From Mnemiopsis leidyi (lineage: Eukaryota; Ctenophora; Tentaculata; Lobata; Bolinopsidae): a stretch of 29,995 nt of DNA. A model generated the notes under the pieces. It saw only the letters and a program-made list of their open reading frames with translations, had not been told where the DNA came from and searched no databases. The DNA is taken from contig JH153030.1 in assembly GCA_000226015.1 (NCBI GenBank), positions 49,057 to 79,051 of the forward strand, read 5' to 3'. Of the stretch, positions 1 to 10,068 are shown piece by piece. The first letter of the stretch is position 1; every line of letters starts with the position of its first letter. Position numbers and translations under genes: made by a program.

Positions 1-1290
1 TCAACCATACTAACCACCCAGAACCGCCCTCACAACTTATTGAACCGTTTTAATGTCTCTAATTTACTGTCCCCAAAGTGGATACAAAATCTCGGATACT
101 CCGGAGACATATTTGGGACAAATGTATCCACCTCCTAAGACCCCTTCCGGACATTGTAGAGGGCCCAAACTTTGCAGGGACACTTCTAATAACGTTACAA
201 ACCGATTCCGAGTCATTTTGGGGCGTTTCGGAGACTTTGAAATTTACGTTAATTTTTGTTCATTCTGTTCATTCCAGGAACCAGGAGCACTCTATAACGT
301 TCTTGGAGGCCCAATGGTGTGGAACTTAGTCTTGTCAACCACGTACAATCAAATAAATTGATAACCTTACTCTACCAAGCCTAAAAAAGCACTGTCCCAA
401 TTTTGTCCCATGGATACAAAGTGGATACAATTTGGATACAAAATCTCGGATTCATCAACTCGCTTTTAAAATAAGGGATATACGCTATGGCGGAGTCCTT
501 GTGTAAATGTAATGTAAATTAGTAAAGTAGTCGCTTTTATTTATAATTTTTTCCATGTCACACCTCTAACAGTTTATAGTTAAGAAATAAAAGTTTTATT
601 AAAATTTTCATATGCTCATATTTGTATATATTGAAAGTTTTTAGAAAAGGGCAACTGTTTATTTTTTATTTTTATATGCTTATATCTGTATATATTGAAG
701 GTGTGACTGTCAATTGAGAAATAAAGGAATAAGGATAAGAAGTAGGACACAGCTGTGATGATGTATTTTGTCATAATTATTGATTTGATTTGATTTTAAA
801 ATCAAGTTGTAGTAGAATCAACCCCTTGAATAGATTTACATTTCTGATAGGCATTGTGGACACATTGCAAAAAGCGTGCAGTTTCCTATCCGAGTTGTTA
901 GTTTAGTTTCGTAACTGTACAAAACTTAATCGCAATTCTAACTTATTCATATACAATGAGGAGAGATCTGGTACAAAAAGCGTACCTAGAGCAAAAGAAA
1001 CATGAGAGGAACTCTTTCTGTTACACCTTTAATATAAATGTACATAGACATTAGACAATCCTTGACCGGCCTTCTAGAGAAGTTTTCTAGCACTGTTTTA
1101 CAGTTTGAGATGGTTTCGACTCCTGTTCGCCTTATTCTCCTTTAAATAACTCTTTAACGCATGTTATGACTTTTTTCAATTTTTTAGGCAATTTATTTAT
1201 TTTTCAGTGTCTAACATAACATTAATGTAGTAAGACGTTCTAATTGGTTATTCGTTATAAGGGGTCGTTCACATATGACGTCAGCAAATT
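1..1290. other. non-coding stretch, no gene recognised
   Basis: No gene is recognised here. The only open frame of note (53-361, +) has no recognisable domain and unconvincing composition. A short phrase around GTGGATACAAAATCTCGGAT (about 79-98) recurs near 433-452 and GTGGATAC is repeated in between, which suggests an old repeat rather than a gene. The remainder is AT-rich with several homopolymer runs. Confidence 0.4.
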
Positions 1291-1450
1291 TTCGGTAATT
1301 CTTACCCCCCTCCCCCCTCTCCGTCATCATTCGTCATCGTGACAAAACCCCCCCCCTAAATGTCATTTAAGGTAAATTACCATAATGACATCATCACAAT
1401 CGAACCCCCCTACTTCATGTCAAAAAACTTGATTTTTGGTCATTAAATTT
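1259..1450. repeat. C-rich, TGACRTCA-bearing segment, probable dispersed repeat
   Basis: The segment starts GGGGTCGTTCACATATGACGTC and holds several runs of 6-9 C, with GTCATCAT / GTCATCGTGAC phrases and ATGACATCATCAC between them. It differs sharply from the AT-rich sequence around it. Its make-up resembles a dispersed non-autonomous repeat, but I see no clear terminal repeat or target duplication, so the boundaries are approximate. Confidence 0.3.
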
Positions 1451-1680
1451 GCGGTCATTTTTGAAATTTTTTATACTAAGTCAGCGAAAACACAGTAGTT
1501 CACCAGATTTCTGAATCGAAATTTTGTAAAATTTTGTAAAAATCTGATAAAAATTTTCAAAAGAAATAAAAAATTTTCAAAAAAATCCTATAAATCCTAA
1601 AATTTTTTGATGACATCATCATTGTCCGGACGGAACCTTCACTTTTTGTTTTCTTGCAAGATGCTTGAAAACTTTCTGAT

Positions 1681-1810
1681 CTAAATATCCCCCTACTGTT
1701 AATCACATTTCACCAGAAGCTTCCTAAATATCCCCTACTGTTAATCACATTTCACCAGAAGCTTCCTAAATATTCACCTACTGTTAATCACATTTCACCA
1801 GAAGCTTCCT
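1681..1810. repeat. 43-bp tandem repeat, three copies
   Basis: Units begin at about 1681, 1724 and 1766 with CTAAATATYCMCCTACTG-like sequence and run through TTAATCACATTTCACCAGAA. Period is 42-43 bp with few differences, so the array is young. The last unit runs straight into the duplicated module at 1788-2070. A diverged form of its end (TTTCATCAGAAGCTTC) precedes the second module copy near 2910. Confidence 0.8.
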
Positions 1811-2070
1811 AAAAATAATAATTTGGGGTTATTTCTTGAACTATCTAACGATGAATTATCAGGCGTGACCTTAACCATCTTCAACTGGGTGAGATAAAAT
1901 TAACCTCTTTTCATGATGCACAATCATTGTAACATGTCGTGATCGTGCATCATGAAAAGAGGTCAATAGACGGGGGTTACAGGCTACAAAGCTATATGAG
2001 TTAAGGCAGTTGGTATTTAATAAAAGTGGACCTGCTCTATTCTTGTCCTGTATCCCACTATATACATTTA
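1788..2070 (+). repeat. promoter-like module, copy A (no gene attached)
   Basis: This stretch is similar along its length to 2903-3255, directly upstream of the crystallin/aerolysin-like gene. Shared landmarks in order are CCAGAAGCTTC, AATAATAATTT, GAACTATCTAA, ATCTTCAACTGGGT, a CATGATGCAC hairpin, GGCTACA, GATGAGTTAAGGCAGTTGG, a TATA-like TTAATAAAAGTGG and CTCTATTCT. Its hairpin is perfect: 1904-1921 pairs with 1945-1962 over 18 bp with a 23-base spacer. No coding exon follows this copy. A more diverged third copy of its first part lies at about 2118-2220. Confidence 0.7.
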
Positions 2071-2902
2071 ACATAATTATTTAGACTTACGTCGGAATGT
2101 TGGAGTTTGAGGAATGTAGGAGCTGTTTTAGTTTTCTAACTATGAATTCTTAAACGTGACTTTATCTATTCCCAACTTGGTAAGGTTGAATGAACCCCCT
2201 TTTTCTTTATGATACATGACTGGGCATCCATATGCATTTGTCATCCATATGCATTTCTCAAAAGTGTTTTTCTTCCCGGTTGCCTCAAAATTTTTTCTAT
2301 ACTTGGGTTTAAGAGGAGAATTGTAAGTTTTAAGACCCAGTAAATGCCCGCCGCAGTTATATGCCATAAATTTTCGAAAAATTCGAATTTTTGAAAAATT
2401 TACCGGTGAAATGAAAGAATTTCCCCGTAGCCTAGGCTACCATGCCAACCCCATTTGGAGAAGTAAGTTTGTTGCAAAACCACTGGTTGCTCCACACAGG
2501 GCGATCACGTACGCACTTGAAGTAAATATGCAATTGTCCCCTATGCAGTGATACACAATCACTGACAATACACAATGCACATACACAATAAAGATTTACC
2601 CCCTTCTATGACGAACAAAGATGCATAATTTAATCGCGAAAGGAAATTTGAATTAGACTGTTACAGCTGCAAATCGTAAAACATCAAGTTAAGACGGAAG
2701 GTCTCTTAATTCAGGCATTTAATTAAGGTTTTCCTACAAATTGCAGGATGTTGAAACATTCTGATCTATTTGAATAAAAATTGAAAAATTTTCACTAGCA
2801 CTAGGTTCAATAAATAACGGGCTTTTTAATCCAAAGCTTCCAGAGAAAAACTTTAAGTCTCAACAACCTTTTGACAAAAGATTCCAAAATGATTACTGCA
2901 TT

Positions 2903-3255
2903 TCATCAGAAGCTTCATGAAAATAATAATTTTGAGTTATTGCTTGAACTATCTAAGTATGAATTATTATACGTGATTTTCTCCATCTTCAACTGGGTAG
3001 GATAAATTGACCTCATTTCATGATGCACGATCACGACATGTCGTGCATCATGAAAAGGGGTCAAGCGACATGGTCTACAGGCTACAGACTATAAAAGCTA
3101 GATGAGTTACAGACACCGTCTACTCATCAAGCCTGTAGCCCCTGTCGATTGACCCCTTTTCATGTCAGACGGGTTAAGCTAGATGAGTTAAGGCAGTTGG
3201 TATTTTATAAAAGTGGAGTTACTCTATTCTCGTCCAGTATCCCTCTAATATACAT
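2903..3255 (+). promoter_or_regulatory. probable promoter of the crystallin/aerolysin-like gene (module copy B)
   Basis: This is the second copy of the duplicated module. It has a TATA box (TATAAAAG, 3206-3213) followed after about 20 bases by CTCTATTCTCGTCC, about 145 bases before the start codon. It also has two inverted repeats: 3016-3030 pairs perfectly with 3041-3055, and 3053-3082 pairs with 3131-3160 with about four mismatches. Just downstream is a 16-bp perfect palindrome (ACATATGATCATATGT, 3252-3267). The role is inferred from position and TATA box only. Confidence 0.5.
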
Positions 3256-3357
3256 ATGATCATATGTGTTAGAATAATTTTTCTCTGTTTACTGTAAATT
3301 TTCTCTTTTTACTGTACTATTTCGTTTTACACTTTCTTTTACCTACTCTTACCTAGG

Positions 3358-4623
3358 ATGCTGTACTTGGCGGTGTTTCTTGCAGCAATAGCAAGCACCC
3401 AATCATCGACCCTAACCGTCTACCAAAATGGCAACCAAAATGGAGCCTCCGTAACTTTCAATTCGGCGGTTCCCACCTTCAACAGTTATTGGAACGACAA
3501 AATATCCAGCGTCTATGCTCAAGGAGGAACCTGGGAGCTCTACACGAACTTTAATTTCGAAGGATCAAGGATGGTGGCGCACAACGGACAAAAACTGAAC
3601 GCATACCACAATGACAACTACTCCTCAGCTAAACCAGTTTGCTCATACGTTACAAACCCTGCCGTATCCCGACTGGTGGTTTACAAGCACTACAGCTCTG
3701 CTGGAACCTCTGAGGAGTTTAACACAGCTGCGAGTACTCTGCCCAGCGAATGGAATGATGATATAAGCTCAGTCTACGCCGTAAAGGGAGATTGAGAGCT
3801 CTACACCCACCAAGATTACGAAGGTTCCAGACAAGTCATCCGGGAAGGAGAAAGCAAAAACGTGAGGTACAACGACGCAGTTTCGTCCTTAAGGCCACTC
3901 TGTGAAACTTACAAGATGACTTGTGGGTTGAAGAAAATACAGATACTTGACGGTGACGAACAATTGAAGGCCCGATATGTAGGAAGTGAGATTATTGCGT
4001 CTCAAAACGCAGGATCCTGCTCCGGAAAATCAGCCCACTCCCTCTACCTGACCAATGGAGACACAGTAGAGGAGAGCACATCAATCGAGCTGTCGGAGAC
4101 CGACGAGGTGAACTGGAGTACCTCCACAAGTGTAGAAGTTTCGGCGGAGGCAGGTTTCTTGGGCTCGGGCAGTGAAGTCTCATTTGGAGTATCTGCAGAG
4201 GCCGGGGGCTCCCACTCGACCACAACCACTGAATCAAAGAGCTTCAGCGAAGGAACTGAAAAGATAGTCGGCTTGTACGTCACTTACGATACGCCTGGAG
4301 CAGCTTTAGTCCTTGGAATTGTGGACCGCTACGTTGTCGATCCAGCTGACGTTCCTGTAAAACTCATCATGGAATGCCCGGATGGATCTGAAAAGATCAA
4401 AGACAGCACCATAAAGGTTAAAGCAGTGAAATATCCCTCAGCTCACTTCTGGTCCGCAGTGGGAAAATTCAACCAAGAAGCTTGTGACCAGGACTGGAAT
4501 TTACCAGACTGCGTGAGACGAGTAAGACAGGACTACGCGGATGCAAAGGACATTGACGCAGAGAAAATCAGGGGTGCCTTTGAACAGTGCTTCGCCAATG
4601 GAAAGGGAACTATTGGCAAATAA
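3358..4623 (+). pseudogene. secreted beta-gamma-crystallin / aerolysin-like pore-forming-fold gene with an in-frame TGA
   Basis: Single coding exon of 422 codons. The first about 16 residues are a signal peptide (MLYLAVFLAAIASTQ). Next come two beta-gamma-crystallin Greek-key domains, seen as two repeats ending WNDKISSVYA and WNDDISSVYA. The 3' half matches the aerolysin/ETX-MTX2 fold in its long Ser/Thr-rich alternating stretch (about codons 235-300) that would form the membrane-inserting hairpin, followed by a Cys-containing tail. A TGA at 3793-3795 interrupts the second crystallin domain at a position where the first repeat has Trp; the frame is otherwise open to TAA at 4621. So this is a recent null allele, an assembly error or a readthrough case. 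In amphibians, combined crystallin and aerolysin-fold proteins act in secreted defence. A pyrimidine-rich stretch ending CTTACCTAG abuts the ATG. Confidence 0.8.
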
Positions 4624-4927
4624 GAACTACGGGCATTAAGTGAATATTGTGACTTAATCGTAGTCGGTGGTGACATGATCTTAGCATGGAAAGTTTTAAT
4701 CGTTTTAGCATTTGACAACAGAAAAAATTTCAGGGTTTGATGGTCAATGTCAGTGCCCCAAAGTTATAAGTCAGTAAGTCCTAAATTATAGTTCACAAAT
4801 TATTATTATTGAAGGTTCAGTAGTTATTAAGGTATCATTTAATTTATTGTAGAATTAGAATAGATTTTGAAATATTGAGTATTTTATTTATCTAAATTAT
4901 ATTAGTTGCACATCAAAATAAGATAAG

Positions 4928-4933
4928 AATAAA
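4928..4933 (+). terminator. AATAAA polyadenylation signal
   Basis: First AATAAA downstream of the crystallin/aerolysin-like reading frame, about 305 bases after its stop codon. Assigned by position only. Confidence 0.4.
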
Positions 4934-5160
4934 GTAAAACGACAGAGAAGGCAATAATTCAATAGAGAATGACTGACCGCGTTAGTTTCTATACTTGTCG
5001 CCCCGAAACTGCGCTCGCTGACCGGACCGTACGTACTCTGTGTCTGACTAAACGTCTGTTCCAGTAGCTTATCCTTGGGATAAAGTAGTTAAAGAAGTTA
5101 TAGTAGTTGTAGTAGTTATAGTAGTTATAGTAGTTATAGTTTTAGTCGGTGACCGTCGCG

Positions 5161-5674
5161 TCGTCCTGCCCCAGAACATCGGGTCCCACAACGTTGTGTC
5201 CCACTAACCTCCTGTCCCAAGACACTATGCCCCAGTTCACTCTGCCCCAGGGATAATGCCCCAGTGTCGTCGTGCTCCACAACATGTTGCCCCATTGACG
5301 TTATGCCACAGTGTTACGACTTAACAGTTACTGAACTGATTGCATGTGCATTTCCGCTAGTAACTGTAGCGACGGCCTTAAAAAGAGCAATTCGACGTCT
5401 TTTTTAAAAGTACGCTTTCCTTCATTTTTTCCAACTTCACACATTATTGAAAAATGAACAGTACACTCGGGGTAGACGTCAGCGAGACAAGAGGTTGTGT
5501 ATCACGCTGTTTCTGGTGCATTAACTCTGGGGCATAGTGTCTTGGGGCAGGGGGTAAGTTGGGACCGAGGTTGTGGGGCATGATGTTGTGGGGCACGCCG
5601 CACGACGTTACTGGGGCAAAATCTCTGGGGTAAAATGTTCAAGTGGGACCCGATGTTTCGGGGCAGAAGGACGA
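5161..5674. mobile_element. foldback/MITE-like element with CCCCAG-rich inverted arms
   Basis: The left arm (about 5161-5315) and right arm (about 5518-5674) are imperfect reverse complements. The outer ends share TCGTCCT, then ACATCGGGTCCCAC; further in both carry CCCAAGACACTATGCCCCAG. Each arm is a string of roughly 18-20 bp subunits centred on GCCCCA, so the arms are themselves minisatellite-like. The central 200 bases are unrelated AT-rich DNA without a transposase. Just to the left (5091-5140) is a TAGTAGTTATAG-type repeat. I cannot see a clean target duplication. Confidence 0.6.
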
Positions 5675-5957
5675 GAATCAATATAATAGACGCAAGAATC
5701 GTTGGAGAGGAGCCGGAAATTTTTAATGTCATGTGAGAGCGAATGACCAATGAGAAGCCAGTCTCAACCGATCGATTTCAATATTTACACTGTCGCGTGA
5801 TTGGTGCAATTTTCAACTCTTCTCCAAGAACTCTGACGTCTGCCTGCTTAAAAGATATGTAGACATTTTCTTACTTATAGTAGAAACATAGCTATACTTT
5901 TATGTAGTATTTACGTAGATAGATAAGTAACGCCAGGTAAACTTGATGATTTCAAAC

Positions 5958-6908
5958 CTTCTTGTTCAATTCCTTTTCTAGTTTCGTTATACGAGTTTGT
6001 CTCAAAGCCTTTTCCTTTGTAAAAGCAGCGATCAGTTCTTTAAGTCGCTGAATTTCATCGTACATTTCTTCTTTGTCAAGATGACTTGCCCGATGAACAG
6101 GTTTGGATTTTGGCTGGAAAATTTATCCGGCTTAGTGCATAAGATTCACGATATTCAGATCAAGAGATTGGCATTGCTTTTGTGAAATTTATACACTTAA
6201 ATTTGTAAACAGCGGGGATTTACCTTCCTGCGGTGGACTTATGGGATCTTTGAGACCGTATCCACTGCTAGCTAGATTGTTGAAGCTCTGTCCTTGATTC
6301 ATTGAGTTTAACCAGGCTTGTCTTGGATTTATTACACTTGTCCCGTACGGAGATCCTATCAATATTATACGAGAGCTTATTACTTACTTATATATGGCTG
6401 TCTTATTACTTGTATGGCTGTCTAGTGTCTACATGATATTTTATCACTTTTCCTAATAAGTTGGACTATACTTACTTAGTTCCTGCATTTTGCCAAGATA
6501 CAGGATTTAAAAATTATATTGGAAAGTTTGAGGAAAAGAATAACATAACATATTACCGATAATCCGGCTGTTATTTCTCTTCTCCTCCTTTCGCCTAGCT
6601 CTGGCATTTCCACTAGATGGTCTGTCCACTGCAGATGTGCCCTGAAAATAAGACAAATTTCTGAAACTTAAAAATTGATAAGATTTGTGAGCAATAAACT
6701 ACTTGAAACCGAAAATATGGAATAAATTGAATTTGATAAAAGGCTTGCTTAAGTTTTTTTCATCCCAAACTTTGAACACATGCAAGATCTTCATAATTGC
6801 CCAAACAAAACAAAGCAGTTTCATATAATTGCGCTCAGTCCTTTAACTAGAAACTCTTTACTCACATGAATCGTGGACTCGTCAAACTCAAACGATTGCA
6901 TGGACATC
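5958..6908 (-). CDS. IQCE-like coiled-coil protein, N-terminal exons
   Basis: Four exons: coding from ATG at 6905-6907 (exon 6866-6908), 6557-6641, 6195-6355 and 5958-6113. Phases agree (0, 1, 0) if the third exon uses the GTATAA donor at 6194; the stronger-looking donor at 6223 would break the frame. The product starts MSMQSFEFDESTIH, has a basic Arg/Lys/Asn segment, a Ser/Pro/Asn-rich linker and then a charged coiled coil with KEEMYDEIQRLKE and KLEKELNKK. Vertebrate IQCE has KEDMYDEI..LK and a similar LEEE..RK at the start of its coiled coil; IQCE acts with EFCAB7 at the ciliary EVC zone in Hedgehog signalling. The family call rests on this one region. The last donor is weak (AAG|GTTTGA); unspliced, it stops one codon later. 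The rest, including IQ motifs, was not found. Confidence 0.6.
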
Positions 6909-7820
6909 CTGCACATAAAAAGTTACTTAATTTAGTCATGACCGTGTTCAGCTGCTGATCGATAGATTCACGCCGGATAACACACGGAGTAGAAGTGCAA
7001 CTACCACTTTATTAGCTGGAGACAAGTGCCACGCAGCAAGTTTTTGCATTGCATATTCAGGAAATGTAACTAGGAAACAGCGTAGTGTATGTGGCGACTG
7101 GCGAATGTAGGGTCGGGTGATTTGTACACTTAGCACAGATTTTTATATCATAACTATCATACTTGGATTTTGTGTGGTTAAGAAATCATAGTGCGTGTCT
7201 AAACTCTGACCATGACGACTGTTTAAGATGCGGATTGAATGCCAAAAAATTTATGTCAATTCAAATTTAATCTTTGATGATATTTGACAGAATGACAAAG
7301 AGCTGTGCAGATTGAAAACAAAGATTCGAAAACAGGAGAACAAAACATTTCAAAGTCAATTCAGAGCATAGTATTCAAGTCAAAATTGTCAGGGTCCCTT
7401 TTGGACAGAAGAAATATTATAATTAATAATTTAACATTACCTACCCCTTGAAATGGCAAAAATTCAATAAATCAATTATTAAAGCAAGAGTGATGATGCA
7501 GGTTATAAAATCTACCACAAACTCATGGTTTATTTTCTCATTTAACGTTGATATGACGTTAAATAACGAATAAAACTTAAAAAGGGATTTTTTGTAAATT
7601 ATTGACTTGATTTGATGAATGTCATTGAATAAAATTGTCATCTTAGGAAAAAGTAAAAAGCACAAAATTCAAACCCATTGAAACTCAAAAAATTAAAACA
7701 CCAAATAAAAAAACTATCAAAGTTCATTAGCCTAAAATGAAAGATAAAAGTTTTTAACACGTCACGTTGCCACGTCAAGTGTGAAAAATACGTTCCGACA
7801 ACACCGTAAGCTACTCGTTA
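6909..7820. other. intergenic stretch upstream of the IQCE-like gene
   Basis: No coding exon is recognised between the first IQCE-like coding exon and the probable last PHGDH exon. Both neighbours are on the minus strand, so this interval should hold the PHGDH 3' end and the IQCE-like promoter. A TTTATT at 7527-7532 (AATAAA on the minus strand) could serve PHGDH, about 290 bases past its stop. The minus-strand frames here (6948-7136, 7441-7665) have no recognisable domain. Confidence 0.4.
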
Positions 7821-7984
7821 TCAGAGTGCAAGAGTGCCCAGGGTCTCCAGCTTCTCAACCTCCAGAGTGGCAGTAGAGTGGGTGAGAACAGTGACGTCAC
7901 CAGCAAAGTGTACACCGGTCACGTGACCAGCCAGGGAGGAGAGCTGGGAGACAGCGCTGTCTGACCTTACCAATGTTACGTTTC
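7821..7984 (-). CDS. PHGDH: probable terminal exon of PHGDH (ACT-like C-terminus)
   Basis: A strong acceptor (pyrimidine-rich CCTCCCTCCTCCCCAG) precedes an exon that reads in phase 1, the phase left by PHGDH exon 8. It encodes 53 residues beginning NVTLVRSDSAVSQLSSLAG and ending with TGA at 7821-7823. Joined to exons 1-8 it gives 490 residues, against 533 for the human enzyme. The strand-helix-strand-strand-helix rhythm and the ending EKLETLGTL resemble the C-terminal ACT part of PHGDH (human ..SLLPSLEAWKQHV..). Similarity is modest and about 15 residues of the family pattern are missing at the join, so an extra exon may lie between. If correct, intron 8 is about 9.6 kb and contains the lectin gene at 10069. 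Confidence 0.5.
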
Positions 7985-8312
7985 CTGGGGAGGAGGGAGG
8001 TTAAACTTGGGTACCGCAAATCTTTATAGACATCGCGCTAATTCAGGTTCATAGCTTACGTCTTGCGTTTTGTTATTGTGACGACATGTCGTCAATTAAA
8101 ACGTTGAACAGGCGCTCAGTATTGTTCAAATCCAGAAATGTCCTAGTGATGTACATAATGCTATTCGGGTGGAATAGGCAAACCTTGCTAAAAATTGTCT
8201 TAAATTTTTTTGCTTCTACCAATTCCAGACACGTTTGAAAGCATAAAACAATCTTCCAACAATTGGGATAACTATTCTATGAGTAACTATAACGCTTTAA
8301 ATAGGTAGTGCG

Positions 8313-9267
8313 CAGAGGCAACATTTAAGTGCGGTCAAAAATCGCAAATTATGCGGTGCCGCACTTGCTCAAAAAGGCGAATTGTGCGGCAGAGTGCGGC
8401 GAAAATTGTCGAATTATGCGGCGAAATTGCGGCGAAATTTCCATAAAAGTGCGGTGATTGTGCGGCATTTAAAGCTAATTTTTTGGGTCCTATTGACTTC
8501 AGCTTTGTGATGATGATGTGGAGGATAGATTTGTATGATTTATGCAGTATGATGCAAAACTCCTGAGCACGAAACGCTGCTGAAACCTCGCCCTGCTTGG
8601 CGGAGGGTTTCGGTTTTCTACTAGGATTCGAGTTAACGGACGAAGCTGGAGTTGGACGTTATAGAAATCGGTCCATTCAAGCATAAAAACTCAAAGTGTA
8701 ACGTGATATGACGATTGGATACTTAGCATCAAGTATTGGCTATTACGATCAACATAGGTAAATGATGTGTATTGGCCAAGCTTCAGCTACTGACGAAAAC
8801 GTCCAAAGTGACGAAAACGTCCCAAGTCCAGGACGAAAACGTCCCAGATTTCGAGCAACAAGTACCAAAATGTCCTACATCCCGAGAAAGGCTTGTCAAG
8901 TGCAAGGACGAAAACGTCCCAGATTCGGATCAGCAAGGACGAAAACGTCCCACATTCCGATCAGCAAGGTACGAAAACGCCCAGATTCCAATTGGCAAGG
9001 TACGAAAACGTCCCAAATTCCATTTAGCACGTCGAAACCAAAATGTCCCAATTTTAGAGACGAAAAGGTCCCATTTTCAAACCATGATGCAACAACAAAT
9101 ATTTTGGTTTTTATGCGATCAAGTGCGATTTTTGGGAAAATATGCGAAAATATGCGTTGAAACCAAAAATATTTGCGGAATTATGCGGATAATATAGAAT
9201 TGTGCGATTGTGCGGCGAACTGGAAATTGTGCGAAATCGCACTCACCGCACTTAAATGTTGCCTCTG
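8313..9267. mobile_element. non-autonomous hAT-type DNA transposon with 8-bp target duplication
   Basis: The two ends are perfect inverted repeats of 23 bp starting CAGAGGCAACATTTAAG. The insertion is flanked by an exact 8-bp direct repeat GTAGTGCG at 8305-8312 and 9268-9275, the duplication length of the hAT superfamily. Subterminal regions on both sides hold many GTGCGG / ATGCGG motifs, typical of hAT transposase-binding sites. No transposase is present. The middle (about 8790-9085) is a degenerate minisatellite of ACGAAAACGTCCCA units, which creates the spurious 130-140-codon plus-strand frames here. Confidence 0.92.
8790..9085. repeat. degenerate minisatellite, ACGAAAACGTCCCA units
   Basis: About ten imperfect copies of GACGAAAACGTCCCAgATTC, spaced roughly 14-35 bases apart and separated by AGCAAG-type linkers, fill the core of the hAT-like element. 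The array gives Lys/Arg/Pro-rich translations in two frames, which is why long frames occur without any domain. Confidence 0.75.
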
Positions 9268-9275
9268 GTAGTGCG

Positions 9276-10068
9276 GTTGCTGCTTTTTTTGCTGTAAATT
9301 TTTCGGGTTTTCGCAAAATAACACAAAAAATTAAAAAGTTGATATTACTTAGTACAGCCACGTCTTTTAAACTTGGCCGTTTAAGATTTAAAATTAACTT
9401 GATTATAACGTAAAACGTTAAATCCTCAAATTACATGTAACACACGTCAACCTAGTGTACATCCCTTTAACGCCCACTTATCCCACTTTTACTAGCCCAC
9501 AATACTAATGATATTGTGTGGCACGTACAGCATGAAGTTAAAGTAGTCTAGATACTGGAGCTAAGTAGAAGCTTTAGAAATTTGAAGCGGAAGATCCTTG
9601 TTCTGCTATATTCTTTGTGACTTGGTGGTTTACGGACACAAAATATGGAATTTCATGTTATTTTGTTTTCTGTGGAATATACGCCTTGCTTATGGTACTT
9701 GTGATATTACAATACACACTCGTGTGCTTTTATCTGGTCATTCAATGATTTGGGTTTTTATAGCCGGCGTTTATAATTGTATAGTTAACTATAGAAATTT
9801 GAGTTTTCTTTAGAAAATCCGAAGTTCTGGCAACAGGTACGAGCTTGGCTCCACTTGCTAAAACAAATTGTCAGAATATTGGATGTAATATAATACGTAC
9901 TATATACAGATTTACCAACTAAGATACATTAAGTTAAGGCAAATTTCAAAGGTCTTATGATCATTGAATTGCCTCAAATAGAAAGGAAGTTCAAGTAAAT
10001 ACAAGCTTCAAAAAAACTTGATTTTGCCAGAAACTATATCTATGTTCTGATGTGAATAGATCATAAGA
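9276..10068. other. upstream region of the ricin-B/galectin gene
   Basis: AT-rich sequence without a recognised coding exon. It should hold the promoter of the secreted lectin gene starting at 10069. The plus-strand frame at 9598-9813 is hydrophobic but shows no domain and no matching splice signals, so it is left out. No convincing TATA box at a sensible distance was identified. Confidence 0.3.

Noticed and set aside
2140..2367. 75-codon minus-strand frame
   Set aside because: No domain, and it overlaps a diverged copy of the duplicated promoter-like module.
3793..3795. TGA as a selenocysteine codon
   Set aside because: No evident SECIS-like hairpin was noticed in the 3' region, and the family is not known to contain selenocysteine; a point mutation is simpler.
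3992..4283. Minus-strand frames opposite the crystallin/aerolysin-like gene
   Set aside because: Shadows of the Ser/Thr-rich plus-strand coding sequence, with no domain.
6201..6223. Donor GAAG|GTAAAT for the third IQCE-like exon
   Set aside because: It has a better consensus, but it ends in phase 1 while the coiled-coil exon needs phase 0; the GTATAA donor 29 bases on keeps the frame. It remains possible if an unseen micro-exon exists.
8762..9197. Overlapping 132- and 141-codon plus-strand frames
   Set aside because: They are produced by the ACGAAAACGTCCCA minisatellite inside the hAT-like element; no domain, and both frames are equally open.
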